From an uncultured Sutterella sp. (lineage in GTDB: Bacteria; Pseudomonadota; Gammaproteobacteria; Burkholderiales; Burkholderiaceae_F), in assembly GCA_905206365.1 (NCBI GenBank), contig CAJLHF010000008.1:1-64000 (forward strand): 64,000 nt of DNA, read 5' to 3'. Within the stretch, counting starts at the first letter, position 1. Every line of letters starts with the position of its first letter. Of the stretch, positions 26,748 through 34,463 are shown piece after piece. Position numbers and translations under genes: made by a program. Under the pieces are notes generated by a model. It saw only the letters and a program-made list of their open reading frames with translations, was not told the DNA's origin and searched no databases.

Positions 26748-27859
26748 TTCTCCCTCCGATTTTGCTTCGGGGCGTCCTCTTCCTCCCTGCGCCTCAGAAC
26801 GTCGTTCCAGTCCTCCCCCTCCCGCTCGGGTTCGAAAACCCTCACGGCCAGCGTCGGATGATCTCGCTTGAGTCGCCGTGCGAGCTCGTACGCGCCGGCA
26901 ATTCCCGCAAACGATCGATCGTTGTCCGCATAGATGCGCAATTCGCGCACCCCGTCGGGGAGCGTACGAAACCTCTCGTACCCGCCCACCGAAATCACCG
27001 ACCAAACCGGAACCCCTTCCGTCTCGTGCACGGAAAGCGCGGTCTCGATCCCTTCTGCCAGACACAGGATGCTTGAGGGCGGAAAGAGCCGCACGAACCC
27101 TTCGCCGAGTTCGCCCGCCGTCAACTTCTTCGCCGCCGCAACGGGCGCTTTTTCTCCGAACTCCGTCAGATACGTGCGATGCAAGGCCGTCATCCGTCCC
27201 TCGGGATCCGTAACGCGCGCCAAGAGGGCGGACCAAACCGACGTACCCTCGTCTGACCAATACGGCTCCCTGGAAAACCACCTTAGCTCGGTACAACCAT
27301 CGAGATGTCGGATCCCCCGACGCCGCAAATAACGCGCGGCAGGCGTATCGGCGTCCAGGTCGATCGACTCAGCTTCGTTCCAGTGCGCTTCGAGCGCCGC
27401 CCGACGGCGTCGCTTCGCCGCTTCCGCGTCCCTAGCTTCGCGCTGCGCACGCCGCTCTTCGCGCGCCGCCCCCGGGGAGGGGGCGGCATTGCGGGGCGGA
27501 AGTCCCAGGAACGATTCGATGAATTCGAGCGTTTCGAAAAACGTCGCGTGCCGAAACGATCGTACGAGACGAATACCGTCCCCAGCTCCGCATCCGCGGC
27601 AAAACCACATGCCGTGGTCGGGTTCGCGCTTGGAGAGAAACGTAAAACGGTCCGTGCCGCCGCAAAGCGGACACGGACGATTGGGCTTTGCGAAGTGTCG
27701 GGAGTTCATCCCGGCTGCTTCGAAAATTTGCGGCCAACGTCCTTCGGCCGCCCGAAAGATCCGATCGATGCGCTCGCGGTTTTGCATGCGTGTTGAGGTA
27801 CGGGCGTTCACTTTGCAAACGTCGACCGCACCGCCTCCTTTCTGAGTCCGAACAATCAT
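26741..27859 (-). CDS. P4-type primase-like protein (zinc ribbon + Toprim)
   Basis: This 372-residue protein resembles the primase half of phage P4 alpha. A zinc ribbon (C63/C66 and C87/C90, in PCPLCGGTDRF and WFCRGCGAGDGI) is followed by a charged Arg/Ala/Glu-rich helix (about 128-165) and a Toprim-like domain (LAEGIETALSV and IYADNDRSFAG). The helicase half of P4 alpha is absent. The start at 27859 was chosen because GGAGG lies 6 bases upstream; an internal Met at 27787 is the alternative. It stands alone among housekeeping genes with no integrase or phage genes, so it is either domesticated or a remnant. Confidence 0.8.
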   Translation of the reverse strand: MIVRTQKGGGAVDVCKVNARTSTRMQNRERIDRIFRAAEGRWPQIFEAAGMNSRHFAKPNRPCPLCGGTDRFTFLSKREPDHGMWFCRGCGAGDGIRLVRSFRHATFFETLEFIESFLGLPPRNAAPSPGAAREERRAQREARDAEAAKRRRRAALEAHWNEAESIDLDADTPAARYLRRRGIRHLDGCTELRWFSREPYWSDEGTSVWSALLARVTDPEGRMTALHRTYLTEFGEKAPVAAAKKLTAGELGEGFVRLFPPSSILCLAEGIETALSVHETEGVPVWSVISVGGYERFRTLPDGVRELRIYADNDRSFAGIAGAYELARRLKRDHPTLAVRVFEPEREGEDWNDVLRRREEEDAPKQNRREKK

Positions 27860-27937
27860 CGGCCGCCTCCGCGGTCCGCGCAACGCTTCGCCCCCTGACG
27901 GCACTTCAAGTTCCCGTTCGGGACACAATGCGCCTCG

Positions 27938-27968
27938 AAAAAAAAGCGGGCGACACGAACGTCGCCCG
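27938..27968 (-). terminator. Terminator of the mtnA operon
   Basis: A perfect 8-bp stem (27947-27954 with 27961-27968) is followed on the minus strand by a run of eight T (27938-27945). It lies 59 bases downstream of the BamE-like lipoprotein gene. Confidence 0.88.
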
Positions 27969-28026
27969 ACTACGTTAACAAATTCCCAAAGAAGCGGTCG
28001 GGGCGCACAGAGCCGCCCGCACCGCC

Positions 28027-28521
28027 TCAGGGCCACCAGTTGTCGCGATCCCGCCAAGGGTCGGTCGTATAGCCCACTTCTGTGACGATCCCCTTCGTAT
28101 CGAACTGCACCCAACAGGCCATGTAGAAAAAACCCTCATCCAGGAACCGATACATCCAGGCGGTTTCGTTTTTCAGATGGAATTTGTACTTCTGCGCGCA
28201 GGGCCCGAAGAGATCGAACACTTCCCGCTGCGTAGTAACACCCGGTTTGATAAGTGCAAAATGCTCCCGATCAAGAATATTTTCTTTGGCAAGAAGTTTG
28301 CCAGAAGCATCGAAGGTAAGCCACCAGACCTCTTGAGACATTGGTTGCATGGAGTAAACCCAGCGCGATCCGCCATCCGCGAGTGTTACGCGTGCGTCGG
28401 GCGCGCCAAGCTCGGTTTCGACTGCTCCTTCGCTCATCGAGAGTTCCATCAATTGCGGGTGCGCACAACCCGCGACGACCAAGGTCGCCGCAACGGCCGC
28501 CGCCAAATTTTTCCATTTCAT
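28027..28521 (-). CDS. BamE/SmpA-like outer-membrane lipoprotein
   Basis: This 164-residue protein has a lipoprotein signal with lipobox VVAGC (Cys19). Its mature part, with two alpha-alpha-beta-beta-beta motifs, recalls the BamE (SmpA/OmlA) fold, for example HFALIKPGVTTQREVFDLFG. The start at 28521 has AGGAGG 10 bases upstream; the frame is open 15 codons further without signal-peptide character. It probably lies last in the mtnA-aldolase operon (55 bases after the small gene). Whether it works in outer-membrane assembly is unproven; many BamE-fold lipoproteins are of unknown role. Confidence 0.75.
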   Translation of the reverse strand: MKWKNLAAAVAATLVVAGCAHPQLMELSMSEGAVETELGAPDARVTLADGGSRWVYSMQPMSQEVWWLTFDASGKLLAKENILDREHFALIKPGVTTQREVFDLFGPCAQKYKFHLKNETAWMYRFLDEGFFYMACWVQFDTKGIVTEVGYTTDPWRDRDNWWP

Positions 28522-28575
28522 CGTGAACCCCCTCCTGAAAAACGCGCGTCCGCTCTCCGTCGCCATTTCGCTGCT

Positions 28576-28827
28576 TCAGCGCTTGAGCGACTCAACGGGC
28601 GCCTTCTTTTCTTCGTAATCGCACGCAAGAGCGTCGACGAGTCCGTGCATCGCCGCACGGAAAGCGTCCTTGCCGACACCGAGCAACACGGCATCTTCGA
28701 ACTGCTCCTGCAAGAGCTCGACCGCCTCTTCCCAATTTTCGGCAAGCACCTTGACGGACTCCGTACAGGATACGACGGTACCGTCCGCACGGTACCAGGC
28801 TTTGGGAGCGGGAATATCGACCATCAT
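28576..28827 (-). CDS. Small conserved-looking protein of unknown function
   Basis: This 83-residue acidic, soluble protein has no membrane segment. It includes WYRADGTVVSC, then an amphipathic helical stretch (VKVLAENWEEAVELLQEQFED) and a second helical part. Its ATG overlaps the TGA of the aldolase gene by 4 bases and is preceded by GGAGG, so it is translationally coupled to the methylthioribose pathway genes. I do not recognise a family of known function. A role as partner or regulator of the aldolase is only suggested by position. Confidence 0.75.
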   Translation of the reverse strand: MMVDIPAPKAWYRADGTVVSCTESVKVLAENWEEAVELLQEQFEDAVLLGVGKDAFRAAMHGLVDALACDYEEKKAPVESLKR

Positions 28828-29528
28828 GCCTCCTTCAGAGCGTGCGGCTGCCCGTAGGTACGGAATTTGGCGACGATACGTCGCATTTCTTCGTCGTCGA
28901 TCAGCCGGGGCTCGCCCAACTGACGCACCGTCACGTACTGACGGGCGAGATTTTCGACCTCGTGGGCGAGTCGGAGCGCCCGCTCCAACGTGCTTCCGAG
29001 CGCGATCACGCCGTGGTGTTCGAGTAGCGCGGCGTCTTTTTCGCGCACGCCCTCGGCCACCGCTCGGGCCAATTCGGGCGTGCCGAAGGTGGCGTATGGT
29101 ACGACGTCGACGGACGTCCCCCCTGCCGCGGCCACCATGTAGTGAAAAGCCGGAATCGGGAGGTTCTGACATGCCAACGCCGTCGCAAAGCACGAGTGCG
29201 TGTGCACCACGGCCCCCGCGTCGGGACGCACGGCATAGATACGCTCGTGCATTTCCCATTCGCTCGAAGGCGCGCGGCGGCCTCGAGCATACTCAAGACT
29301 CGGCTTCGCCCCGAAGGGAACGAAAACGAGATCGTCGGGCACGAGTTCGTCGTAGGGAACCCCGGTCGGCGTCACGAGCATGCCGCACTCTCCCTCGGAC
29401 ACCACACGCGCCGAAACGTTGCCGGACTTGTTGACGTTGATACCGAGACGATTCATGGCCTGCGCGGTTTCGATCACCGCCCGTCGGACCGCAATGTCGT
29501 CCGCGGGGCACGCTACGATCGTCGTCAC
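28824..29528 (-). CDS. Class II (FucA-type) sugar-phosphate aldolase, probable Ald2 of the DHAP shunt
   Basis: This 234-residue zinc aldolase of the class II aldolase/adducin family is very similar in layout to L-fuculose-1-phosphate aldolase. It has SGNVSAR (35-41), TPTGVPYDEL, E90, H109 and H111 (HTHS) and H171/H172 (EHHG) for zinc and catalysis. The GTG start at 29528 overlaps the mtnA stop (GTGA) and has AAGGAGG upstream. Coupling to mtnA suggests it cleaves 5-(methylthio)ribulose-1-phosphate and/or 5-deoxyribulose-1-phosphate to DHAP plus an aldehyde. No fucose genes are adjacent. MtnB dehydratase belongs to the same superfamily, but the C-terminal half reads as FucA. Confidence 0.85.
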   Translation of the reverse strand: MTTIVACPADDIAVRRAVIETAQAMNRLGINVNKSGNVSARVVSEGECGMLVTPTGVPYDELVPDDLVFVPFGAKPSLEYARGRRAPSSEWEMHERIYAVRPDAGAVVHTHSCFATALACQNLPIPAFHYMVAAAGGTSVDVVPYATFGTPELARAVAEGVREKDAALLEHHGVIALGSTLERALRLAHEVENLARQYVTVRQLGEPRLIDDEEMRRIVAKFRTYGQPHALKEA

Positions 29529-30625
29529 GACGCACCTCCTTCGGGAAGCAGCTTGTCGGCGAAAACCGACGTCAGATCGGTGGGTGCCACCACCCCGCGC
29601 TCGGTGATAAGGCCGGTGACGAAGCGATTGTGCGTCACGTCGAAAGCGGGGTTCGCGACGGCCTCTTCGACGGGCGCAATCTGCACCGCAGCGATGCGTC
29701 CCGTCGAATCGACGCCGCGCACGGAGAGGATTTCGGACGAAGCACGATTTTCGATCGGAATCTGACGCTTGCCATCGGTCAGCTTCCAGTCGATCGTAGA
29801 CGAGGGCGCCGCCACGTAGAAGGGCACCTCGTTGTCGTGCGCGGCGAGCGCCTTGAGGTACGTGCCGATCTTGTTGGCCACATCGCCGCGCCGCGTGATG
29901 CGGTCGGCACCCACGATGACGAGGTCGACGTCGCCATGCTGCATCAGCTGCCCGCCCGCGTTGTCCGCAATGATCGTGTGCGGCACGCCGTGCTGGGCGA
30001 GCTCCCACGCGGTCAACAATCCCTGATTGCGCGGACGGGTCTCGTCGACCCAAACGTGTAGGGGCGTTCCGCGTTCAAACGCCGCATAAATCGGTGCGAG
30101 CGCCGTACCGTAGTCGACGGTGGCAAGCCAACCCGCGTTGCAATGCGTGAGGATGTTCACGGGACGACGCAACTTCTGGTAGAGGTCCGCGATGAGCGGC
30201 GCCCCGGCCTCGCCGATCGCGCGGCACGTGAGCACGTCTTCCTGCGTCATGGCTTCGGCAAGTTTCACCGCCGCGTCGAATCGCAGCGAAGGTTCGCGCG
30301 GCAAGAGGGCACCCATCATGCGATGCACGGCCCACGAGAGATTCACGGCCGTGGGGCGCGCGTTGGCGATGGCGTCGGCCGCCGCAAGCAGAGCGGTGTT
30401 TTCCGGATCTTCTTTCGCAGCGAGCACGACGCCCCACGCTCCGGTGATGCCGATCAGAGGCGCTCCGCGCACGCGCATGTTGGCAATGGCTTCCACGCAG
30501 TCGCGCCAGTCGTTGAGCACGCGCGTTTCGTAGTGATAGGGAAGCGAAGTCTGATCGACGATCTCGACCGCCGTACCGCCGTCTAGCGATCGAATGCTGC
30601 GGGTGGGAATGCCATTGACTTTCAT
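29525..30625 (-). CDS. mtnA: 5-(methylthio)ribose-1-phosphate isomerase
   Basis: This 366-residue isomerase converts methylthioribose-1-phosphate to methylthioribulose-1-phosphate, and in the related shunt 5-deoxyribose-1-phosphate to its ketose. Family hallmarks are RGAPLIGITGAWG (53-65), catalytic Cys162 in HCNAG and Asp241 in GADRI, with the following ANKIGTY block. The fold is that of eIF2B-alpha-like proteins. It is the first gene of a minus-strand unit (mtnA, aldolase, small protein, lipoprotein). The other salvage genes (mtnK, mtnP, mtnC, mtnD) are not in the window. Confidence 0.95.
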   Translation of the reverse strand: MKVNGIPTRSIRSLDGGTAVEIVDQTSLPYHYETRVLNDWRDCVEAIANMRVRGAPLIGITGAWGVVLAAKEDPENTALLAAADAIANARPTAVNLSWAVHRMMGALLPREPSLRFDAAVKLAEAMTQEDVLTCRAIGEAGAPLIADLYQKLRRPVNILTHCNAGWLATVDYGTALAPIYAAFERGTPLHVWVDETRPRNQGLLTAWELAQHGVPHTIIADNAGGQLMQHGDVDLVIVGADRITRRGDVANKIGTYLKALAAHDNEVPFYVAAPSSTIDWKLTDGKRQIPIENRASSEILSVRGVDSTGRIAAVQIAPVEEAVANPAFDVTHNRFVTGLITERGVVAPTDLTSVFADKLLPEGGAS

Positions 30626-30865
30626 GGAGACAAATCCTTGAGAGAGGAGGAACGTACGGGCGCACGAAAGCGGAACACCTCGGATAAAAACCGCGCCGAT
30701 TCCGCGGAAAAATCCGCCCGCATCGGCGTGTATTTCAAGTGTAGCAGGGGGCGTCGAACGTGCCCCGTCGGAGAACCCAGAGCGCCGCCGACACGGCCGA
30801 ACTTCGTTATCCTTGGAAACATCGTCTTCCCGTTTGCCCTCACGCGCTTCCGTTCGCCACGCGCC

Positions 30866-33346
30866 ATGGAAACCTTTTCCCTTCAGCGACTCCTGAATCC
30901 CCGATCAATCGCCGTCGTCGGGGCGAGCGATCGTCCGGAGAGCCGGGGCTTTTTCGTCTGGCAGTCGATCTCGAAGAGCCGCAACGGACGCACCGTCTGG
31001 CCCGTCAACCCGAAGTACCGTTACATCGGCAATGACCCCTGCCACGCGCGCGTCGACGACCTGCCCGGAGCGCCCGACCTCGCCGTCGTCACGTTGCGTT
31101 CCGCCCTCATTCCCGACACCCTCGAAGCGCTGGCGCGCAAGGGAACGCTCGGCGTAGTCGTCGCCCCCGAAGAGGAGCACCTCTTCGTCGAAGGCGAACT
31201 CTCGCGTCGGATGCTTGACATCGTCCATCGCACGGGATTGCGCGTCATCGGCCCCGATTCGATCGGTCTTATGTGCCCGCCCTCGGGGCTCAACGCAAGC
31301 TACTGGCCCGATACGCCCCGAACGGGCGGCATCGCGCTAGTTACGCAGTCGGCCCTGATCGCCACCGCACTGCTCGACGACCTCGCAGACGTCCGTACGG
31401 GCTTTTCAGGCGTCGTCAATACGGGAGCCGACATCGACCTTTCGATTTCGGACTGGATCGAACACTTCGCCGACGACGCCCGGACGCGCGTACTCGCGCT
31501 GCAAATCGAAGGCCTGCGGCGTCCGAGAGCCTTTTACAGCGCGCTCTCCTACGCCGCCTCCCGCAAACCCGTCGTGATTCTTCATTCGAGCTCGAACGCA
31601 GGCTTTTCCGGCGATCGCCTCTCCTGCCATCGTTTCGGCACGCACGCCGGACGCGGACTCGTTTTCGACGCTCTCGTGCGACGCGCGGGCGCGCAGTGCG
31701 TATCCGACTTCCGTCAGTTTGCCAGTGCCGTCGTAGCGCTCGCATCGTGTCCCGTACCCTTTCTTCGGGGCGACGCCGAAGAAGGCTCGCGCGTTGCGGT
31801 ACTCTCGAACGGCACGGGCTTTGCCCTGATGGCAGCCGAAGCCGCAGAGCGTCACGGCATGCACCTGAGCGGGCTTGCCAATTCGACGATTCACGAGTTA
31901 CAACGCACATTCCCAAGTCCGCAGCTACCCGTCAATCCCGTGGTGGTCGGCGCGGCCTCGAGCGCCGAGCGCCTGAGCAAAACGCTCGACATCGTTCTCA
32001 AAGATCCGTCCGTGGAAGGAGCGCTCGTCACCGTCGCTCCGGGCCCCTCGACGCCCGTCGATCCCACGTTTCGACTGCTCGCCCACACGGCGCGCACGAC
32101 CACGAAACCCGTCATCCTTTCCTGGGCGAGCGAACGGATTTCACACGCCGTGCGGGTTCAGCTTGCGCACGCCCCCGAAGCACGCATCGCCGCCGTCCGT
32201 TCGCCGACGGCGGCCGTGGGCGCCATGGCGGCTCTCTTTCGCGAAGCACGGCTCAAGCACGACAAACGGCGCATTCCCCTGCGACAAACGCCCCGTCTCG
32301 CCGAGGAGGCGCTTGCGCGCGTCCGTGCGGTTCTGCGCGCGCCTCTCGACGCGGAGCGTATCGTCCTCTCAGGCGAAGAAACGCGGCGTCTCTGCGAAGC
32401 CGCAGACCTCGGCACGACGCCTGAACGGCCCGATTCGACTCGACCGATCCTCAAGCTTGAACTCAACCGCGACGATGTCCTCGGGACTTACGTACGTACT
32501 AGTCTCGGAGGAGACTTCGGAAAAATCTGCACGGACGAAGTCGCCGCACTACCGCCCCTGGCGCTCGACGAAGCGCTCCGGTGCGTGCGCTCGACGCGCA
32601 TCGGCGGAGCGCTTTCCGACGAGGAAGCGCTCGGCGCGGCCCGCGCGCTCGCGCGGCTTGCCGAATTGGGAGAACGCATTCCCGCTCTCGTCGAAATCAC
32701 GCTCGAGCATGCGGCAAACACCGCCCCCGAAGCATTTTTCTGCCCTCGCGTGCGGATTTGCAAGGCCGCGCTCGAAGCCTCGGCGGAAAGCCCGCACCTT
32801 ACCGTATGTCCGCCCCCAGTCGAGTACGAAACGCCTGCGGGCGGGACGCCCGAGGAAACTTATCGCCTGAGAACGCTCGTCGAAAACGATTTCCCCGCGA
32901 TGAAGGACTTCGTCGCAAGCCTTTCCGATCAAAGCTTTTTCCTTCGCTTTCACAATTCGGCCCGCCTCTCCGACGAACGCGTCGCCGCTCTGTGCCGTCT
33001 CGACTACGAGCGCGAAACGGCCGTCCTCGTCGAAGCGATCGACCGTACGAATGAGAATGCGCGGCGCATCGCCGCCGTGGGTCGCTGGGGACGCACGAAG
33101 GCACCCGGAGACGCCGAATTCGGCATCGTCGTACACGACCGCGATCAGCGCCGCGGCCTCGCGCGCCTCGTCATGGGCGAACTCGAAGCGCGGGCCGCCC
33201 GCGCTGGGATTTCCACCCTCACGGGTTACGTGCTCCGGGGCAACAACGCCATGGACGGTCTCATGCGTGCGCTCGGCTACGCATCGCATACGAGCGCGGG
33301 CGAAGACACCGTGACCTGGGTGAAGTCGATCGGCCCGCGCCCCTGA
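30866..33346 (+). CDS. Pat-like protein: acyl-CoA synthetase (ADP-forming)-like with C-terminal GNAT
   Basis: This 826-residue protein is laid out like the protein lysine acetyltransferase Pat/YfiQ. A CoA-binding Rossmann domain begins LLNPRSIAVVGAS, then come flavodoxin-like succinyl-CoA-ligase domains (about 130-455), a short ATP-grasp-like remnant (about 475-650, with DDVLGTYVRTSLGGDFG) and a GNAT acetyltransferase domain (about 666-826, acetyl-CoA loop RDQRRGLARL). The ATP-grasp part lacks the usual HKSDVGGV segment, so ADP-forming synthetase activity is unlikely. Pat acetylates acetyl-CoA synthetase and other enzymes. The start at 30866 gives the family N-terminus; the frame is open further upstream. 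It is divergent from mtnA. Confidence 0.85.
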   Translation: METFSLQRLLNPRSIAVVGASDRPESRGFFVWQSISKSRNGRTVWPVNPKYRYIGNDPCHARVDDLPGAPDLAVVTLRSALIPDTLEALARKGTLGVVVAPEEEHLFVEGELSRRMLDIVHRTGLRVIGPDSIGLMCPPSGLNASYWPDTPRTGGIALVTQSALIATALLDDLADVRTGFSGVVNTGADIDLSISDWIEHFADDARTRVLALQIEGLRRPRAFYSALSYAASRKPVVILHSSSNAGFSGDRLSCHRFGTHAGRGLVFDALVRRAGAQCVSDFRQFASAVVALASCPVPFLRGDAEEGSRVAVLSNGTGFALMAAEAAERHGMHLSGLANSTIHELQRTFPSPQLPVNPVVVGAASSAERLSKTLDIVLKDPSVEGALVTVAPGPSTPVDPTFRLLAHTARTTTKPVILSWASERISHAVRVQLAHAPEARIAAVRSPTAAVGAMAALFREARLKHDKRRIPLRQTPRLAEEALARVRAVLRAPLDAERIVLSGEETRRLCEAADLGTTPERPDSTRPILKLELNRDDVLGTYVRTSLGGDFGKICTDEVAALPPLALDEALRCVRSTRIGGALSDEEALGAARALARLAELGERIPALVEITLEHAANTAPEAFFCPRVRICKAALEASAESPHLTVCPPPVEYETPAGGTPEETYRLRTLVENDFPAMKDFVASLSDQSFFLRFHNSARLSDERVAALCRLDYERETAVLVEAIDRTNENARRIAAVGRWGRTKAPGDAEFGIVVHDRDQRRGLARLVMGELEARAARAGISTLTGYVLRGNNAMDGLMRALGYASHTSAGEDTVTWVKSIGPRP

Positions 33347-33388
33347 TAAGATGACGTCGTCCTTTTTTCCTCAGGAATTTGCGAAGTC

Positions 33389-34171
33389 ATGTCCATTGTT
33401 TCCAAGCTCGAATTCGGTGTTCTTCGTCTGACGATCCGCCGCCCCGAACGCCGCAACACGATCACCTCCGACATGTTCGCCTCGCTCTCCGAAGCGCTTC
33501 GGAGCGCCGAAGCAGACCCAGGCGTTCGCGTCGTTCTCATCGAAGGCGAAGGAGCCGTATTCTCGGCGGGCGCCGACCTTGAGGAGAGCCTCAAAACCCC
33601 GGATCGGATCGATCGGGAAATGAGCGACTTCTTCACGGTGTTGCGCCGCTTCCCGAAGCCCGTCGTCGCGTTGGTGGCGGGCCCGGCCGTCGGGGAAGCG
33701 TTCGCGATGCTCCTCTATTGCGACCTGGTCTACGCGGGCACGAAGGCCCTCTTCAGCATTCCCTCCGTAGCGCTTGCGCGCACGCCTCGATTCGGCGTCG
33801 CGCACGTGATGACGAGTGCCGCGGGCTATCCGAAGGCCGCCGAAAAACTCCTTCTCTCGGAACCCCTCACCGCCGACGAAGCGGCCGCCATGCGCCTCGT
33901 GACTGCCGTGATCGATGATGACGAGCTGGCTCAGACCGTAGCAGCCAAAGCCGCGCGGCTTGCCGTGCTGCCTCCGGAAGCGGTCGCCGAAACGAAGCGC
34001 CTCATGCGCCTTGTGCGCGACCGTCAGATCGAAGCGCTTGCCGACGAAGAAGAGGAAACGTACGCGCGACGCGTTCGCTCGGCCGAAGCCGCCGAAGCTC
34101 TGAAGGCCTTCACGGAAGGTCGCAAACCTGTCTTCCGTCCCGAAGGATCGGACGGTTCGGGCGAAGCCTGA
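33389..34171 (+). CDS. Enoyl-CoA hydratase/isomerase (crotonase) family protein
   Basis: This 260-residue crotonase-fold protein has oxyanion-hole segments FSAGADL (58-64) and GPAVGEAFAML (98-108), and CDLVYAG follows as usual. Of the two classic catalytic glutamates, the first position is Ser126 (PSVALA in place of PEVALG) while the second appears retained as Glu152. Hydratase activity is therefore doubtful, and an isomerase or other CoA-ester reaction is more likely. It follows the Pat-like gene by 42 bases. No other beta-oxidation genes are nearby. Confidence 0.85.
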   Translation: MSIVSKLEFGVLRLTIRRPERRNTITSDMFASLSEALRSAEADPGVRVVLIEGEGAVFSAGADLEESLKTPDRIDREMSDFFTVLRRFPKPVVALVAGPAVGEAFAMLLYCDLVYAGTKALFSIPSVALARTPRFGVAHVMTSAAGYPKAAEKLLLSEPLTADEAAAMRLVTAVIDDDELAQTVAAKAARLAVLPPEAVAETKRLMRLVRDRQIEALADEEEETYARRVRSAEAAEALKAFTEGRKPVFRPEGSDGSGEA

Positions 34172-34245
34172 TTCACGCAAAGCGCGCACTATTTCGGTGC
34201 GCTCCAAACAACCCGAACGCACCTTAATGGTGCACGCAGTATTAA

Positions 34246-34276
34246 AACGGCGTCCCGTTTTCGGGACGCCGTTTTT
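34246..34276 (+). terminator. Terminator after the crotonase gene
   Basis: A perfect 10-bp stem (34248-34257 with 34262-34271), extended by A-T pairs, has a TTTT loop and a TTTTT tail. It insulates the gltI promoter region. Confidence 0.9.
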
Positions 34277-34367
34277 CGTTCCTTATCAGGGAAAACCCCT
34301 TATCTCTCAAAATAAATCCTTAATTTTCAATACATTATTACATCCCCTACACGGTCGACGCGATGTT

Positions 34368-34383
34368 TGGCACGGGTCTTGCT
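34368..34383 (+). promoter_or_regulatory. Sigma-54 (RpoN) -24/-12 promoter of gltIJKL
   Basis: TGGCACG-N4-TTGCT matches the sigma-54 consensus exactly: GG at 34369-34370 and GC at 34381-34382 are 12 bases apart. Transcription should begin near 34394, giving a leader of about 70 bases to gltI. The AT-rich stretch at about 34286-34350 is a plausible place for an enhancer-binding protein or IHF. The rpoN gene itself lies at 41.4 kb in this window. Confidence 0.75.
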
Positions 34384-34463
34384 TCTTATAACAACAAGGT
34401 CCCTCGCGTCCCTAGGACGGATTCGACCCCACGATTTATGACAGACGCACTCAGGAGGTCATC

